This document shows positions 21,966 through 34,065 of a stretch of 64,000 bases of DNA, in pieces. The stretch lies in NCBI GenBank assembly GCA_039000515.1, contig JBCFYV010009882.1, positions 55,491,777 through 55,555,776 of the forward strand, written 5' to 3'. The first letter of the stretch is position 1, and each line of letters opens with the position of its first letter. The translations under genes were made by a program, and so were the position numbers. A model generated the notes under the pieces. That model was given only the letters and a program-made list of their open reading frames with translations. It was not told the DNA's origin and made no database searches. Source of the stretch: Timema cristinae (lineage: Eukaryota; Arthropoda; Insecta; Phasmatodea; Timematidae).

Positions 21966-22378
21966 GTGTTGGGTCAAACCCAATTTCCAATTTATCTTCG
22001 AATCATGAATCTTAAATTGAATCTGAATCTTGTAATAATTATGGACATGAGAGGAAATACAAATATAGTAGATTAATATACAATACAAATAGTAGCTAAA
22101 TTTTATAAATTCTTACAAACCCTTCAACATAGCATTCATACTTTCAGTTAAGTGTTAAATTACTGGTCTGGGGCGTGGTTGTTAGGTTCTCCGTATAATT
22201 ATGATTGGTTCTCAAGCACCCATAAAGAGAATTAGAGCTCGAAATTAATTTCCACTTAAATGATTTAAAAAATTTTTTTTTAAGGATTTGTTTCACGAAT
22301 TCAAATTTTATGCGAAATCTTTGAATCTCGAATACACTTAAGGATTCAAGTGATTCAAATATTTGATTGTCCATCCCT
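21963..22378. repeat. Unassigned 0.4-kb segment between two TA tracts
   Basis: A non-repetitive segment bounded by (TA)n on both sides. It starts 'gtgttgggtcaaaccc' and ends 'gattgtccatccctta'. 'gaatc' pentamers are frequent at both ends in opposite orientation. It could be a small non-autonomous element in a TA target; no terminal repeat is clean enough to prove it. Confidence 0.35.
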
Positions 22379-22404
22379 TATATATATATATATATATATA
22401 TATA
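22379..22404. repeat. (TA)13 microsatellite
   Basis: Uninterrupted TA run. Confidence 0.95.
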
Positions 22405-22859
22405 CATTGAATAAAATAAATTTAACTACTTAACACTTTCAAAATACAATACATTGTATATTCCATTAATTTTGATAAATGTCCATGGTCCGTGGGAATG
22501 AAATAACCTGGTAAGTAAAATAAATTAGTAACTAAATAAAGCGTTTAAATTTACAAGACTACATCAACATTAATTAAAATATTTAATTTAATAAACTTTA
22601 CACATAGACTACTGTAAAACCTTTTTATATTCAAACTAATTAAATAGTTTTTGTACCCGGTCTATCCTTTTATGACTATAACTTTTCATACATTCATCTA
22701 ATACCTTGGTGGTATCACTTGTAGTAATATCGCTCCAATTTTATTATTTTTGAATATTCATAAATTGTTATAATCAAAATAATAAATTACATAAAATTCA
22801 AAGCTATATGCAACTAGGGTATATTGTTTATTTATGTAAGAGCATAATTATTTTAGGGC
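22405..22859. other. AT-rich, no recognised feature
   Basis: No coding or repeat signal. Confidence 0.5.
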
Positions 22860-23087
22860 TTATTCTGGCAGGAGGTTAACCCACGCTTGTACATTTCCTT
22901 GGAAGTCAAGGGTATTGGGTTGCCATCCTGTTGAGAGTAGAATATAGCTCATATAGCTTGCATCCTGTTGACGAGCGATCACGGTGCGACCGATGGACCT
23001 TCCTGGTTGGTGAAAATCGAGATCAGCAAGTTTTGTGTGTGAGAATAACACACAGTTGTTGAATGTTGGAAGCCATGCTGAGGACAT
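22860..23087 (-). other. Unassigned 75-codon frame in a GC-richer block
   Basis: The minus frame starts with ATG at 23087 and ends at TAA at 22860; an in-frame TAG lies five codons upstream of the ATG. Composition is protein-like, with segments such as LADLDFHQPGRSIGR and YILLSTGWQPNTLDF, and no low complexity. I recognise no family. The surrounding 22860-23460 is GC-richer than its flanks on both sides. It may be an exon-sized fragment of an unknown mobile element. Confidence 0.3.
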
Positions 23088-23460
23088 GTGTGGTGGTATC
23101 TAGTACGTCTGACGAAATGACGATTTAAAATGTGATCTGGTGATTCACCCCCCTGGAGGGTCGATCACGGGTCTACAGAAAGGTTGCGAGACCGTTATAG
23201 TGACTGCTCCCTCGTCACGGGAGATATATCCGGTGACTCATGTAGTAGTTAAGCATCTGACTAGATAAATAAATATATCTTATTGGACTAACTCGCCAGT
23301 CTCATTCTCCACGAACCATCATTCCCAACCTCTACCGCTCATCCTATCCATGTAAGTCCCTAAGGTGCCCCGGTAGTGCTGTAGTAGGGTTGGCTACCAA
23401 GCACCCAGATAAAACAAGTGACCTTACACCGTTTTGTCAGAAGTAGGATAGGGACGTTAC
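23088..23460. other. GC-richer unassigned block
   Basis: Contains 'gattcacccccctggaggg' and 'gctgtagtagggttggctac'. No frame, tRNA fold or known repeat could be assigned. Confidence 0.3.
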
Positions 23461-23499
23461 AGTTAAAAGAAATGGTCATAAAGGATTTTTGTTACTTCA

Positions 23500-23740
23500 G
23501 CACTGCGTCTTATTACACGTTCAGGCTATACAACTATATATTAATTAATCTAATAGCTTAGGTATGAAGTAGTTCGAATTTAGAGGAAGTTTACCTGCAT
23601 ATGCGTGGAGAGAGAGGTGGAAACTATTAGTTAAAAACCACCCTCAATACACCCGACTGGGATTGAGCCTCGATATCCCCGTCGTCAGCTTTCTATTCTA
23701 TTGTGAGTGTGATGCCTTAGATCATAAATACAACGAGCCA
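23500..23740 (-). repeat. SINE-A2 relic, nearly full length
   Basis: On plus: tail 'actgcgtcttattacacgtt', then 'gcgtggagagagaggtggaa', 'aaaaaccaccctcaatacac', B-box complement 'gggattgagcctcgat' and head 'gtgatgccttagatcat'. Head as in the 32680-32945 copy. Confidence 0.7.
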
Positions 23741-23839
23741 GGTAATTTATTTAGTACATTTAATCTATGACAACTTGATTAATACAATACATCCATCTCT
23801 GATGAAAATATCTTTAATAGTTTAAATGTGAGATTTATC

Positions 23840-24115
23840 TGCATGGGTGTGGACTGGGCTAGACGACAAACTAGAATAGCCTTGTATCACGGGACTGGGA
23901 TATCAGGGTTTTAATCTCATCCGTGTGAAATGCAGGTGTTTTTTCCTAAATGGCTGCCCATTCTCGCTTTACTTAAATTCGGGACAATTTTCTGTTCCTC
24001 CCTTAACCCTCTCCACTAAATGTTTTTTTATTACGTCTTACAAACTGTTAAGGGTATTTGCAGTTAATGTAGATAAATAAGAATATTCCGGTGAAGCAGT
24101 AAGACGGGGGGATAA
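23840..24115 (+). repeat. Diverged SINE-A-like relic
   Basis: 'gggatatcagggttttaatc', 'tttttcctaaatggctgccc' and a tail-like 'agtaagacgggggga' occur in SINE-A order over about 275 bases. Each block is diverged. Confidence 0.45.
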
Positions 24116-24419
24116 ACCACTAGTGAACTAATATTACATTCATTATAATTGACAGAAGGTCTCCTATTTATATACTGGTAGTGAGGCTAATCATGTTCCA
24201 GGTTTTAATATTCAAATTCTATGATAAATTGATTTTAACTAACGATATTTTATTAAATTGTTACTGTGATTTCCCAAAAATGATACATGCATGTTACAAA
24301 GACTAATTCAGAAAAGTTTGTAATTTTCAAAGAATATTACGTTACGATCGTAGAGTAAGGTTTAGTTTCCACGAAATTGCCTACGCTTTGAAAATACTAC
24401 TTCTTTAGGATACACGTTA

Positions 24420-24780
24420 GTTGGTAAAAATTGTAGGCCAAATTAATGTGGGTCAACTAACTTTAGGCCAAAGGACTTTCTCTGATATTAAGTTTTTGAT
24501 TATTTCTTTAGGCCAAATTAATTTAGAACCACTAACTTTTGGTGAAATTAACAACGTACAATTTTTTTACTCGAAATTTATTTTGGGCCTAATTGCTCGT
24601 GAACATAGGAGAAATAATTTTTTGTGACATTAATTTTTATATTAAATTACAGACCAGGGGAGTTTAAGCTAAATTACTAAACGCCAAGTGAACATCTGTG
24701 AAGTTTACTTTTAGACCAATTGACTTTAGGATAACTGGTTTTTCATTAAATTATTTTTAGTCAGTTTATTTAAAGAATAT
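24420..24780 (+). repeat. Degenerate 'taggccaaattaa' repeat
   Basis: 'aggccaaattaat' recurs at about 24435, 24465 and 24511, with weaker forms to about 24725, mixed with 'aactaactttaggc' and 'accactaactttt'. Spacing is irregular. The 68-codon plus frame here is a chance frame. Confidence 0.5.
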
Positions 24781-25200
24781 ATATATATAGTGTTGGAATC
24801 ATTCTTTATGATTTGTTGTGGAGCTACTACAGGTCGTGGCGTGACATTTAGTTAAATAATATATAAAATAGTATCTAAATAGATGTATTATGCTTAGAAG
24901 TAATATTGATTAAGGTCTATAATACACGCGTCTCTCTACTATTTCGTTATAGTAATCATACAGTGATATTTTATCTGAATTAGAAGACTAGAGTATCGTG
25001 TTATCAAAGTTCTTTAGCTTCAATACATTTTATCATAAAACATAATTGTTCAAAATAATAGCGAATTGTCAATCACCAAAACCCCTTACCCACCGCATAA
25101 ACCCATAATTTACAAATTTGTTAATAGTCTCTAAATCTACTTTTTTTTCACATTGTTTTAGTACCCATTCAGGTTACATTCATACATTAATTATAATAAT

Positions 25201-25479
25201 GGATGAGGGAAATATTATTATAATTATTATTATTTAGCGCCACGTATACTACCCGTTCAGTTTATACGCTTAAGTGCTAATCACGCTAAAGGGTAAGGTT
25301 GAATTTAACGCAAGTGAACCCACCTTCGCGTGGAGGGAGAGTGGAAAATAATTTAGGAAAAATCATTTAGGTTCACCCGACCAGGATTCGAATCTCGATC
25401 TCACCGTCCTCAGCAGTCTAGCTCATCACGACTAGCGCGTTAGCTAACTACCCCACCGAGGCGGGTGAGGAGGGAAATA
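25201..25479 (-). mobile_element. SINE-A copy with probable TSD
   Basis: Element about 25215-25465, read on minus: 'cccgcctcggtggggtagtt', B-box 'gagattcgaatcctgg', body, tail 'gggtagtatacg' and (AAT)n-type end on plus left. Flanks 25201-25214 'ggatgagggaaata' and 25466-25479 'tgaggagggaaata' match at 12 of 14 positions. Confidence 0.85.
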
Positions 25480-25665
25480 GAATGTTTGAAGAAATTAATG
25501 AAACTGAATTTGCTCCTCGGGAGTGTGGGAACATATTTACAAAAAGCTACACTCATTACAACGACCAGGATTTGAACCTCGATCTTCCTGTCACTAGCAA
25601 TCCAGCCTAACCCAAGTGTGATGCTTTTGAGCTTGTGACCACTGTTGCACATCTTTGAAAGCGAT
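25480..25665 (-). repeat. SINE-A2 relic
   Basis: On minus: 'agtggtcacaagctcaaaag', then 'atcgaggttcaaatcctggt' (good B box), then a decayed body. It abuts the SINE-A copy to its left. Confidence 0.6.
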
Positions 25666-27243
25666 GGCATTTGGGGGAAGGAAAAAACCAATTATATGTG
25701 CTAATTAGTGACCGAAAATTAATATCAACCACCTTATTGTTATTCGTGCATCAGTAGATTCGCCAATTTATAAATGTTGGGGTGTTACGGAATTCCAATA
25801 TTACAAAATCGATGACATTATAAAGAATTGAGCCAATGGTTAACAAACTTGCCATTTTTCAAAATATATACATTAAAGTAAACACTATTACTTTGATAAA
25901 TTTTACTAATTGCTTCCTACTCTCCCTCAAGGAGAATTTAGGCACATTTCCAATATGTTATACATTTTACATCATTTCCCCATTATTGTAAATATGCAGA
26001 TATCCCATATTTGCATTAACATACCTTATGTAAGTGAAAGTTTGTTAGTCTTAATCTATTCCACAGAGTATAGAATTGATAAAGGCATTGTAGCCTATAG
26101 AATAAGAATTGATTCAAGCATTTGAAAATTTTTATTTATATGAGACATAAAGAACCAATTGCATTTCAACCAAAAATAATATATTTCAGAATGAATGATA
26201 ACCGTTCCTAGAAAAGATATATTTTATTTCATGTTTGAATACAAATGTAAACCTTGTTTTCAGGACCGAAAATATACAAGCATTTCTGGCGATGCAACTA
26301 TGAAGATTAAATTAGTCAATGTGAAATTCCATGCGTGAAAAAAGTTAATGTATGTGAACTTTGTTCTATAGCTATACCTTTAATGTGTAATTTCGTACAT
26401 TTTAATCTATTCTTGTGAAAACTTTGAATATTTTTTTAGCCATACCAACCATATTTTACTAGAGCAAATACAATGAAAGTTATTTCAAGTGTGCGTATAA
26501 TTTGGTCATGAAGTATTTAAATATAGAGCTCTGATTAGTCCAGAAATTCTTTCGGTCACCAACTTACACAACGAAAAGATAATACTGATTATTTAAAAGG
26601 AGTGGAACAAAATATTTTCTCTCTGTTTTTAATACTAATAGTTGGATAACTATTCAAGATGTAGGTCTATCACTTTTACTGAATAATCAAGGCATTACTT
26701 AATGAACATAATCCATTGAGAAAATATTATTTACAATTCAATTTAGTAGTTTTATTATTTAGTTGGTATATGTTGTAAATTAACAATAAGTCCACACGAA
26801 AATATATCAGTATTTTATTTCCTAGATTAATTCAGAATATATTCATCTGCATGTTGTTTAATAATCTAAAAATCTATTATTTCATTAATGTATGAGAATA
26901 TTTATATAATACAAATATAAAAATTATATATTCTCAAATATTTTAAAGGCAATTAAATTGTTTTCAGACTGGTATGACATTGAAACAAATATTCATGTTT
27001 AAACTTTTTAAACTAACTATATGAACATGAAGGAAACTCTCACCCAGCCCCCCCCCCTTTCACCCCTCCCCTCCCCGTTCCCTTCCCAACTACCTAAGAA
27101 TAGTGTCCCCACACATTTATCTTATTCGGTTTGCAGCTTTTTATTTCCCATACTAATAATAATATACTTTTCTTTGTTTCAGAAACCTTCGCAAAATGCA
27201 ACAACACCCCTCTAGAAGTGTAGTTGTTAATATCATAGCACTC
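25666..27243. other. AT-rich, no recognised feature
   Basis: No coding signal. 27040-27110 is a C-rich low-complexity patch (C10 near 27048). Confidence 0.5.
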
Positions 27244-27477
27244 ACTTTTGTAGTCGCATGGTCTAACGTGCTACTCTTGAAGTAGGCTAGATTACCGATG
27301 ACGGGGTGATTGAGATTCCAATCTCGGTCTGGTGTACTGGAAATGGATTTTCCCAATTGTTTTTCCACTCTCCCACCACGCAAATGCGAGTAACCTTCCT
27401 ATATGTTATATAACCTTTCTATTCCCTAAAACGTTTGCGTAATTATTACATAAGCGTATAACCCGAACGTGGTGTAA
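27244..27477 (+). repeat. Diverged SINE-A relic
   Basis: 'tagtcgcatggtctaacgtg' head, 'attgagattccaatctcgg' B box, 'ccactctcccaccacgcaaa' body and 'gcgtataacccgaacg' tail; diverged at many positions with no clear TSD. Confidence 0.75.
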
Positions 27478-28789
27478 AAAAAATGTATCATGGTGTGACC
27501 AATTTGTAGGAATACGATGGTGTTCTCCTTGCGGGAGCATTAGACCGATCAGAATGCAGACTGTTGAGAGCATGAAGTTCTCATCTGCGTCTATAAGCAT
27601 TCAGTTAGAGCTTTAATAATCTTTGTTGGATTGTTATTTCTGATATTGGTGAAGAAATTCCATAAACTGCATCAGCTATTTAAAACTTGTTCTTTAACTT
27701 CTAGCATAAGTAATTATTGCTTACTTTTAAAGTGTTTTTATATACTTCCAGTCCATATTTTACTAGCGTTACCCACACTTCTAATTAATTTACCCTTTAA
27801 GCAATTATTTCTTCACCGTGTATTACTACTAATCCGGAATATCCACACTTATGATAGTAGGATAGAAATGATTAAGATAGGAGGTAGTTTAAATGTAGCC
27901 ACACTGGTGTGGAAGAATAAATAGAAACTGGCACATCCTGTAAAATTTCGAACCCTAAACTCCTATTACTGGCAGACCAGACGCGCTAGTCCTGTCACTA
28001 ATTCCATGTGCCCACCGTTTCAGGCCCCACTTTATTTATGACTTATTTTTATAATACAATATTGAATTTTGAAAGTGTGGATGAAAGTGACTGTGTAAGG
28101 ACCCATATGATTTAGCTCTAATTAAAATAGTCGGTATTGTTTGTTCCTGTCAAGAACTAGCCCATGATCAACAACCAACTATCAAACTGGCGACTAGAGA
28201 TATCTTCCACTTGCTGGATTGTTTTATGGAAATGTTAGTTAGGGAGGGAGCGATCAAAGAGGGTCCGGAGAATGAAGACATTTTTCTTGGGTAAGAGTCA
28301 GGGTCTAACTTCCCGATACAATCAATAGCTCACATTGTGGTAATCAGGCTGCCTGCAAGGGTCTACCACCAGGCCATGACTAATAGAATAGCATTTCTGT
28401 TAAGAAGGGTGGCGATGGGAAAGAAGACATTTCTTAGATATTCTTTCTTCAATACTAGTAACGATGGTCCTTATTTCTTATTAGTTCTTTTCAAGACTTA
28501 TACACCATATTAATTTATTCTCTAATTTTTGAAATTATTTTATTATTTTTGAAAAACCACAAACAACAAATAGAAAAGGATACACGATTAAGATTAATGT
28601 ACTATATTTTTATAGTTTTATGATATAACTTAATTTATGTATACAAATAATTATTTTATCATAAATATTCTTGTAAGATGAAATATTACTATGGTGATAT
28701 AAGCCTAAATAACATTATTTATCTGGTTTGAAAGTGCAATATTTTTCCATTAGTTTGAAATTATTTTATAAGTGACAAGATATCCCTCA
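27478..28789. other. No recognised gene; unassigned GC-richer patch 28190-28440
   Basis: The plus frame 27631-27924 (97 codons, Leu-rich) has no recognised domain. 28190-28440 has higher GC and two related strings ('gaatgaagacatttttcttg' and 'gaaagaagacatttcttag') about 140 bases apart. Confidence 0.35.
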
Positions 28790-29015
28790 TTTGGTTTACG
28801 GATAAAGGCGTTAGTATCGTCATGTCTGATTTGACAGTGGTGGGAATATCAGTGTTCGAATCCCCGACGATTTATATGTTTTCATTTCTCTCAACGGTTT
28901 CCACTTTACCTCTAAGCCAATATGGCTAAATTTCATCATTATGACTTCCTCATTACTAGCCCATTAATTTAACCATGCAGATAGCCTGGACGGGTAGTAA
29001 GACGATTTTTAATAA
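28790..29015 (+). repeat. Diverged SINE-A2-like relic
   Basis: 'aaggcgttagtatcgtcatg', then 'atcagtgttcgaatcccc' (good B box), a decayed body, then 'gacgggtagtaagacg' tail. Confidence 0.6.
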
Positions 29016-29793
29016 AAAATATACTAAATCAACACATCTTTTAATATTTTAACAAACATAGAATATATAAATATAAATAGACCCTACAGGAGGATAATAT
29101 TTAGGATGCACTGTAATTTCACAATCAAAGAACTATCTATGAATTATTGTTTGGTATTGCTGTTGCATTATCACTCACATTAGATTACTCGTGGTTGATC
29201 TCTCTTACCACTAAATAAAGAGAAATTAAAAGTAGTCCCGAATATGTTTATTCAGACCATAATGACTGCACTTATATGCTCAGAGATTTGTCAAGATTGT
29301 TGAGGCATTACGCTTTAGACAACAAGTCACCACCTCGGATATACTTTGGTTTTAATCCTGCTAGGCTACTAAGGTTTGAGTGACTGGCGTGTACTAATAA
29401 AAAAAACTAATAATATTAATTAATATCGTCAAGATAGGCGAAAGTTATTGGTAAAAGTTAAGACTCAGATAAGTTCGTCTATAAAAATAGATAAAAAATT
29501 AATTTATAAATTAAACCGTCAATAAAGTGGTAGATGTATTAAGTGAAATTACCAAAAAGCGAAAATGTATTATTTACACATAATTTTGGTGATGAATCAT
29601 AATGAAGATATGAACATTTTTATAAAATTATACTGCATCATCAATTAAAATATAAATCTCAAACGAGTTGATGAGAAGTCTAAAACATAAGTTAGCAAGT
29701 TAACCACATTAAAATATTAGTACACAAATATAAGATAGAGTATAGTGTTGTAGGAACAATGTTCTTAAGTCCAGATATGTTGATAAATAAAAT
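29016..29793. other. AT-rich, possible SINE relic near 29300
   Basis: 'gaggcattacgctttagac' near 29301 followed by 'ttggttttaatcctgct' resembles a SINE-A2 head. Otherwise nothing is seen. Confidence 0.3.
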
Positions 29794-29926
29794 AATAAAA
29801 TTTAGGTTAACATCTACTAAACTGCAAAACAAATTGAATGAAGTGGTTATGTAATGTATAATACATTACATAACCACTTCATTCAATTTGTTTTGCAGTT
29901 TAGTAGATGTTAACCTAAATTTTATT
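29794..29926. repeat. Perfect 133-bp hairpin, 66-bp arms, 1-base loop
   Basis: Bases 29794-29859 and 29861-29926 are exact reverse complements, centred on the A at 29860. I checked all 66 pairs by eye. The inner stem is 'gtaatgtat'-a-'atacattac'. No flanking duplication is evident. Confidence 0.95.
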
Positions 29927-30234
29927 TATTAACTGTGACTTTGTCCCATTAATCGTTTTTTATATCCTGCACTGGAAAAAGGCTGGATTACTTCATACCA
30001 ACATGTTTCGGTACTATGGTACCATAATCATGGATATTATGTCGTTGTGAAAAACACGATGTGTTGTTACGATGGCTATATGTTATTGGGTATGATGTTC
30101 TAACCACTCCATTTATTAAAATTAAAAAATCTCAAAATATCATGTAATAAAATTTCTTTCCCCTGCCTCTACTAGATACACAGCTGAACTTTTCAAATTA
30201 GGATACATACATTAAATATAGATACGGAAGGTAT
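29927..30234. other. No recognised feature
   Basis: AT-rich sequence right of the hairpin; 'gtttcggtactatggtacc' is a short chance palindrome. Confidence 0.4.
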
Positions 30235-30400
30235 AATATTGTTAAATTGTACCCACCTTTGCTTGAGGTAGGGTAAAGAGTTAAGATCCATTTAGGAAAA
30301 ATCCCCCTTGGTAAACCTTATTGAGATTCTAATCCCAATAGGTCAACAAGACTTTATGAACAAATGCCCACTGGTTCGGACATAGTTTAAAATAAATATG
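30235..30400 (-). repeat. Diverged SINE-A-like relic
   Basis: On plus: 'tacccacctttgcttgaggt', 'ccatttaggaaaaatccccc' and a B-box complement 'gagattctaatcccaata' keep SINE-A order on minus. The head is not readable. Confidence 0.5.
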
Positions 30401-31054
30401 TTGGGGATTTCAAACACTGGAATAATGCATACATGATCAAATCGATTATAAAATATTATTACTATTCTTTGGTTGGTTAATAAAGACCACAGAATAAAAT
30501 AATATAAATAATAAAATAATCATGTCCCTCAAAATTATTAAGAGAATACAGAATGGTTTTAGACTGTGTTAAATCTATCATTTTACTTGAATGCGAAAAA
30601 TAATTTACTACAAATAATATTAACGCCAGTTGTTAAAAAGTTGTTTTAACAATATGATAGTCTTTATAAATTTATGCATTATTTTTTAAACGAAATTAAA
30701 TTATCTTGGTAAGACCGAAGGAACCATATAAAAACATGCTGGAGCCCTCATAATAATGTTTACACAAGTATGCCTAAAAAGTCTAAAACAAATGTAAAAC
30801 ATCACATGTTCTGGCTAGGTCTTTGGAAAATGTTATTCAATCATATTATATTATATTTTAGTGTGAAAAACAAATAATGAATATTATAAAATTTCCTCGT
30901 GGAGAATGATATATGGTGGAGCCCAAGTACCCCATGGAACACAGTTTGAAAAAACACTGCTCTAATTTACTGTTTAACCATCAACATGTCTATAGCTGAT
31001 TAATCCTGTGAAATTCAGACACCAATTCTTATTAAATTGTGGCCTTGCTTAGAA
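30401..31054. other. AT-rich; possible transposon end near 30900
   Basis: 'ggaacacagtttgaaaaaac' (30938-30957) is of a type seen near ends of arthropod DNA transposons, but no mate was found. Confidence 0.3.

Positions 31055-31083
<29 letters not shown>
31055..31083. repeat. (AT)n microsatellite
   Basis: About 14 uninterrupted AT units. Confidence 0.95.
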
Positions 31084-31086
<3 letters not shown>

Positions 31087-31814
31087 CATATTTTTTTGTA
31101 GGTGTTGATGTGTATTTCATCATAGGTTTATTTGTCCAAAGGTTCAGAAGGTCAAAAATAACACAATTCAAACATTGTCATGTTGATAAACGGCACATTA
31201 TAGTTGGGACTAAAATAATTATTTTGAAATGTCTCAAAATGGTTATCACTAAAATACACGTTGCAAGATATATTTATCTCAATTATATGTGTTATTAAAC
31301 GAATAAAAATTAACGAATTTGCTTAAAATCAATGTATTTTCTAAATGTCTATTAACTCATATTATTTTACACCTTTTTCAGATATAAATTTTCTCTTGGT
31401 TTAAATTATAATCAGACTAAATTTTATATAAACATTGTTGGAAATACAAAATATTATTTAAGATGTTCACTTTTCATTTTTTTATTTAATACTTCAAAAC
31501 CTTTTCCTTGCTGGCTTTGACAGACTTATCAAAATATATTAAAAGTATATTAAAAGAGAGTGGATAGCTTGATCAGATAAATGGCCAGAAGTATTCATTT
31601 ATGTATATAATATAATTTTAAACCTCTCATCATTTATTAAAATATCTAAATCATTTAAGTAGTGTATATGTATTATCACGTTACAGCTTCCCGATCAAGT
31701 CTAGATCACTTTTGTATGTATATGAGCGAAAATTCATTTGAACAGAAGTGTTGGTAGAGTCCTTTAATTTGAGAGCGCATGACGGAAGACACTGTTAACC
31801 TCTCCCTCTAGCCA
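31084..31814. other. AT-rich, no recognised feature
   Basis: The short plus frame at 31110-31298 has no recognised feature. Confidence 0.45.
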
Positions 31815-32042
31815 TCAGGATGGTGTGTGTATGTGTGTGTGTGAATGAGGGGGTCACCTAACCCTCCAACCTTCACGACCCTTCACAAAATAACCAGGGA
31901 TAACATCCCCTCGAGGTACTGGAGCAATCAGGTTTGGACCGAGGACGAATGAGGAGAAGAGTGTACACCTACACCTTTTGTTCCTTTCTAACCGGATATC
32001 TTGAGGAGAGTTTTTAAAGTAACGTAGTAAGTAGCCTAACAA
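31815..32042 (-). other. GC-richer block with unassigned 62-codon minus frame
   Basis: A short TG-rich run (31821-31842) adjoins a minus frame, 32042-31854, with balanced composition (segments FVLGPNLIAPVPRGD and GYFVKGREGWRVR before the stop). No family recognised. Confidence 0.25.
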
Positions 32043-32679
32043 GTATGGTTTTCTTGAACTAGGGTTCTACAATATAACATTTATTTTTACTTATTTGGTC
32101 CTGGAATCTGGTTTAATTCTGTATAAATTACATTAACACATTTTAAAGTTTTAATCACAAGCCTGCCTTGGTTGACAGTCACATAATATAATTATGCATA
32201 ATACATCTGGTACGATTATTACTGTGCACTTCAGCCAAACATTATAATTATATTTTAAAGATATAAGCCTAGCTTGAAACAATAATAATAATAATAATTT
32301 TTTTCTGAAGCTTCTGCAAATATTGTGTCATCAACATTTAAAACTACCGTTAAATCTAATAGTCTAAAGTGTGTTCCACAATTGAAATACTGTATCAGCT
32401 ATTGTATACAATTTTTAACTGCCTATTGGTGGTATTATCAATTTAAACCAAATAATATAAAAAATATAGAAAAGGATTGTCGAGGGTTTGGCTTTAAGAA
32501 AATGAGCAAGAATCCAGATAATAGGAAGACACTGAGAGAAAAACTGACTCCCCCTGCACATAGCTAGAAATTAGCCTATGAATCCCAAATTATATTAAGA
32601 TTTACTAGTGCAAACTATTAAACTAAGCCTCTTAGCTCTCTTTATTTAGGGACCTGGTGCTCGACTAGTGGTGAAGATA
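32043..32679. other. No recognised gene
   Basis: A short (AAT)n run occurs at about 32279-32298. The plus frame at 32325-32567 (80 codons) has no recognised motif. Confidence 0.4.
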
Positions 32680-32945
32680 AAATCTTTTTTTATCTAGCAT
32701 CGCGTCTTATTGTCCATTCACTCTATATGCTTATGCACTAACTAGGCTAAAGGTTTTTGGGATGAGGAAGGCTACGGCTAATGGAAGTGTACCTAAGTTT
32801 GCGTGAAAGAAGAGTGGAAAACCATTTTGGATAACCCACCCTAAGTACACCCGACGGAGATTCGAAATCATATATCCTCATCATCGGCAGTCTAGTCTAC
32901 TGCGAGAGCAACGCCTTAGACCACGCAGCCACCAAAGTGTTGGGA
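32680..32945 (-). mobile_element. SINE-A2 copy, nearly full length
   Basis: Type copy for the variant head. On minus it reads 'tttggtggctgcgtggtcta', 'aggcgttgctctcgcagtag', 'gccgatgatgaggatat', B-box 'gatttcgaatctccg', then the SINE-A body ('ggtgggttatcc', 'ccactcttctttcacgc') and tail ('gcgatgcta' end). The body is shared with SINE-A, but the first ~60 bases differ. Confidence 0.8.
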
Positions 32946-33119
32946 AGATTGAATTCAGCACCTTTAAATGTTGTGTGTTCCTTTTCATGGTCTGAGGAAT
33001 GAAATTTATATAGGCATGTCTCAGGATTCGGTTGAAAATACATTCATAGCCGTATAACAAATAATTAATTTGTGTAAAAATGCCTATGCTGGTTAACTTT
33101 TTTAAGGCACGCATGCGCG

Positions 33120-33260
33120 TTTGACCGCTATTTTGAATTTTGAAGGCCATTATAATTTTTTAGGGCAAATTTGAATCGTGGTAGACATTTTGAGTTTAGG
33201 TGGCCAATTTGAATGTCAAAGGTCATTTTGAAATTTGTTGGCTATTTTAAATGTTGCAGA
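33120..33260 (+). repeat. Degenerate 'ggccattttgaatttt' repeat
   Basis: 'ctattttgaattttgaagg', 'ggccaatttgaatgtcaaag' and 'gtcattttgaaatttg' recur about every 25-35 bases. It abuts the next repeat on its right. Confidence 0.55.
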
Positions 33261-33720
33261 AATTGTCTGAACTAGTATGGTCATGTTTAAACATGTCTGA
33301 GTTTATCTGAACAAGCCTTATGATGCCTGATCATATCTGAACATGTTTGGACATGTTTTAAAATTTATGAAAATATTTAATCATGTCTGATCATTCTGGA
33401 TATATCATGACAGGTACTGAACAAATAAGAACTGGTAATTTAAGATGGTGGATCAATTAAAGATGGTGGATCCTAAATTGTCACCCTCCCATACCCAACC
33501 ACTCAACTCCTCTCAATCACGCATGTATAAAACTGTCTGGATATGTCTAAACGTGAACATGACTGATCATAGCCAATCATAACCAACCATAACAGATCAT
33601 AGCCGAACATTAACAACTATAACCTATCAAGACCAATCATAACTTATAATAACCGATATTGTCCGAGCATGCTTGTTAAGTCCAGACATGTCCGAACATG
33701 TATATATCCGTAAGATTATA
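33261..33720. repeat. Degenerate 'tgtctgaacatg' repeat
   Basis: Variants of 'catgtctgaacatg' fill 33261-33420 on plus. The tract continues as 'ccaatcataaccaaccat' and 'agacatgtccgaacatg' to 33720. The same short motif family occurs at 41700-42050. Confidence 0.6.
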
Positions 33721-34065
33721 ACAATCTATGATTCAAGATTGCTATTAATCCAATATGTTTGATAGTTCTAAAATTGTAGATCCAATTAGCGCCACATACA
33801 TATTGAAACGTTGCTCCTATACTCTAAGGTTGAAGATGGAAATTCATGATGTTGGATCACTTAATCAGATCACGTAGTGTAAAACTCTGCAGTTTGTTTT
33901 ACGGTGGTGTGCCATTTCTATACTCCTTCTAAAATTGTTTGAGCATGTTTGAGGGCTTAATTTCTTTATCATTTTATACACGTTAATTTTCACTATGTCT
34001 CCCTACCACATCGGTATTTTTCACTGGAGAACCATTACAAACTACTACTGAACTTGTTTGGACAT
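33721..34065. other. No recognised feature
   Basis: Contains further isolated 'gtttgagcatgtttgag' strings related to the repeat at left. Confidence 0.35.
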
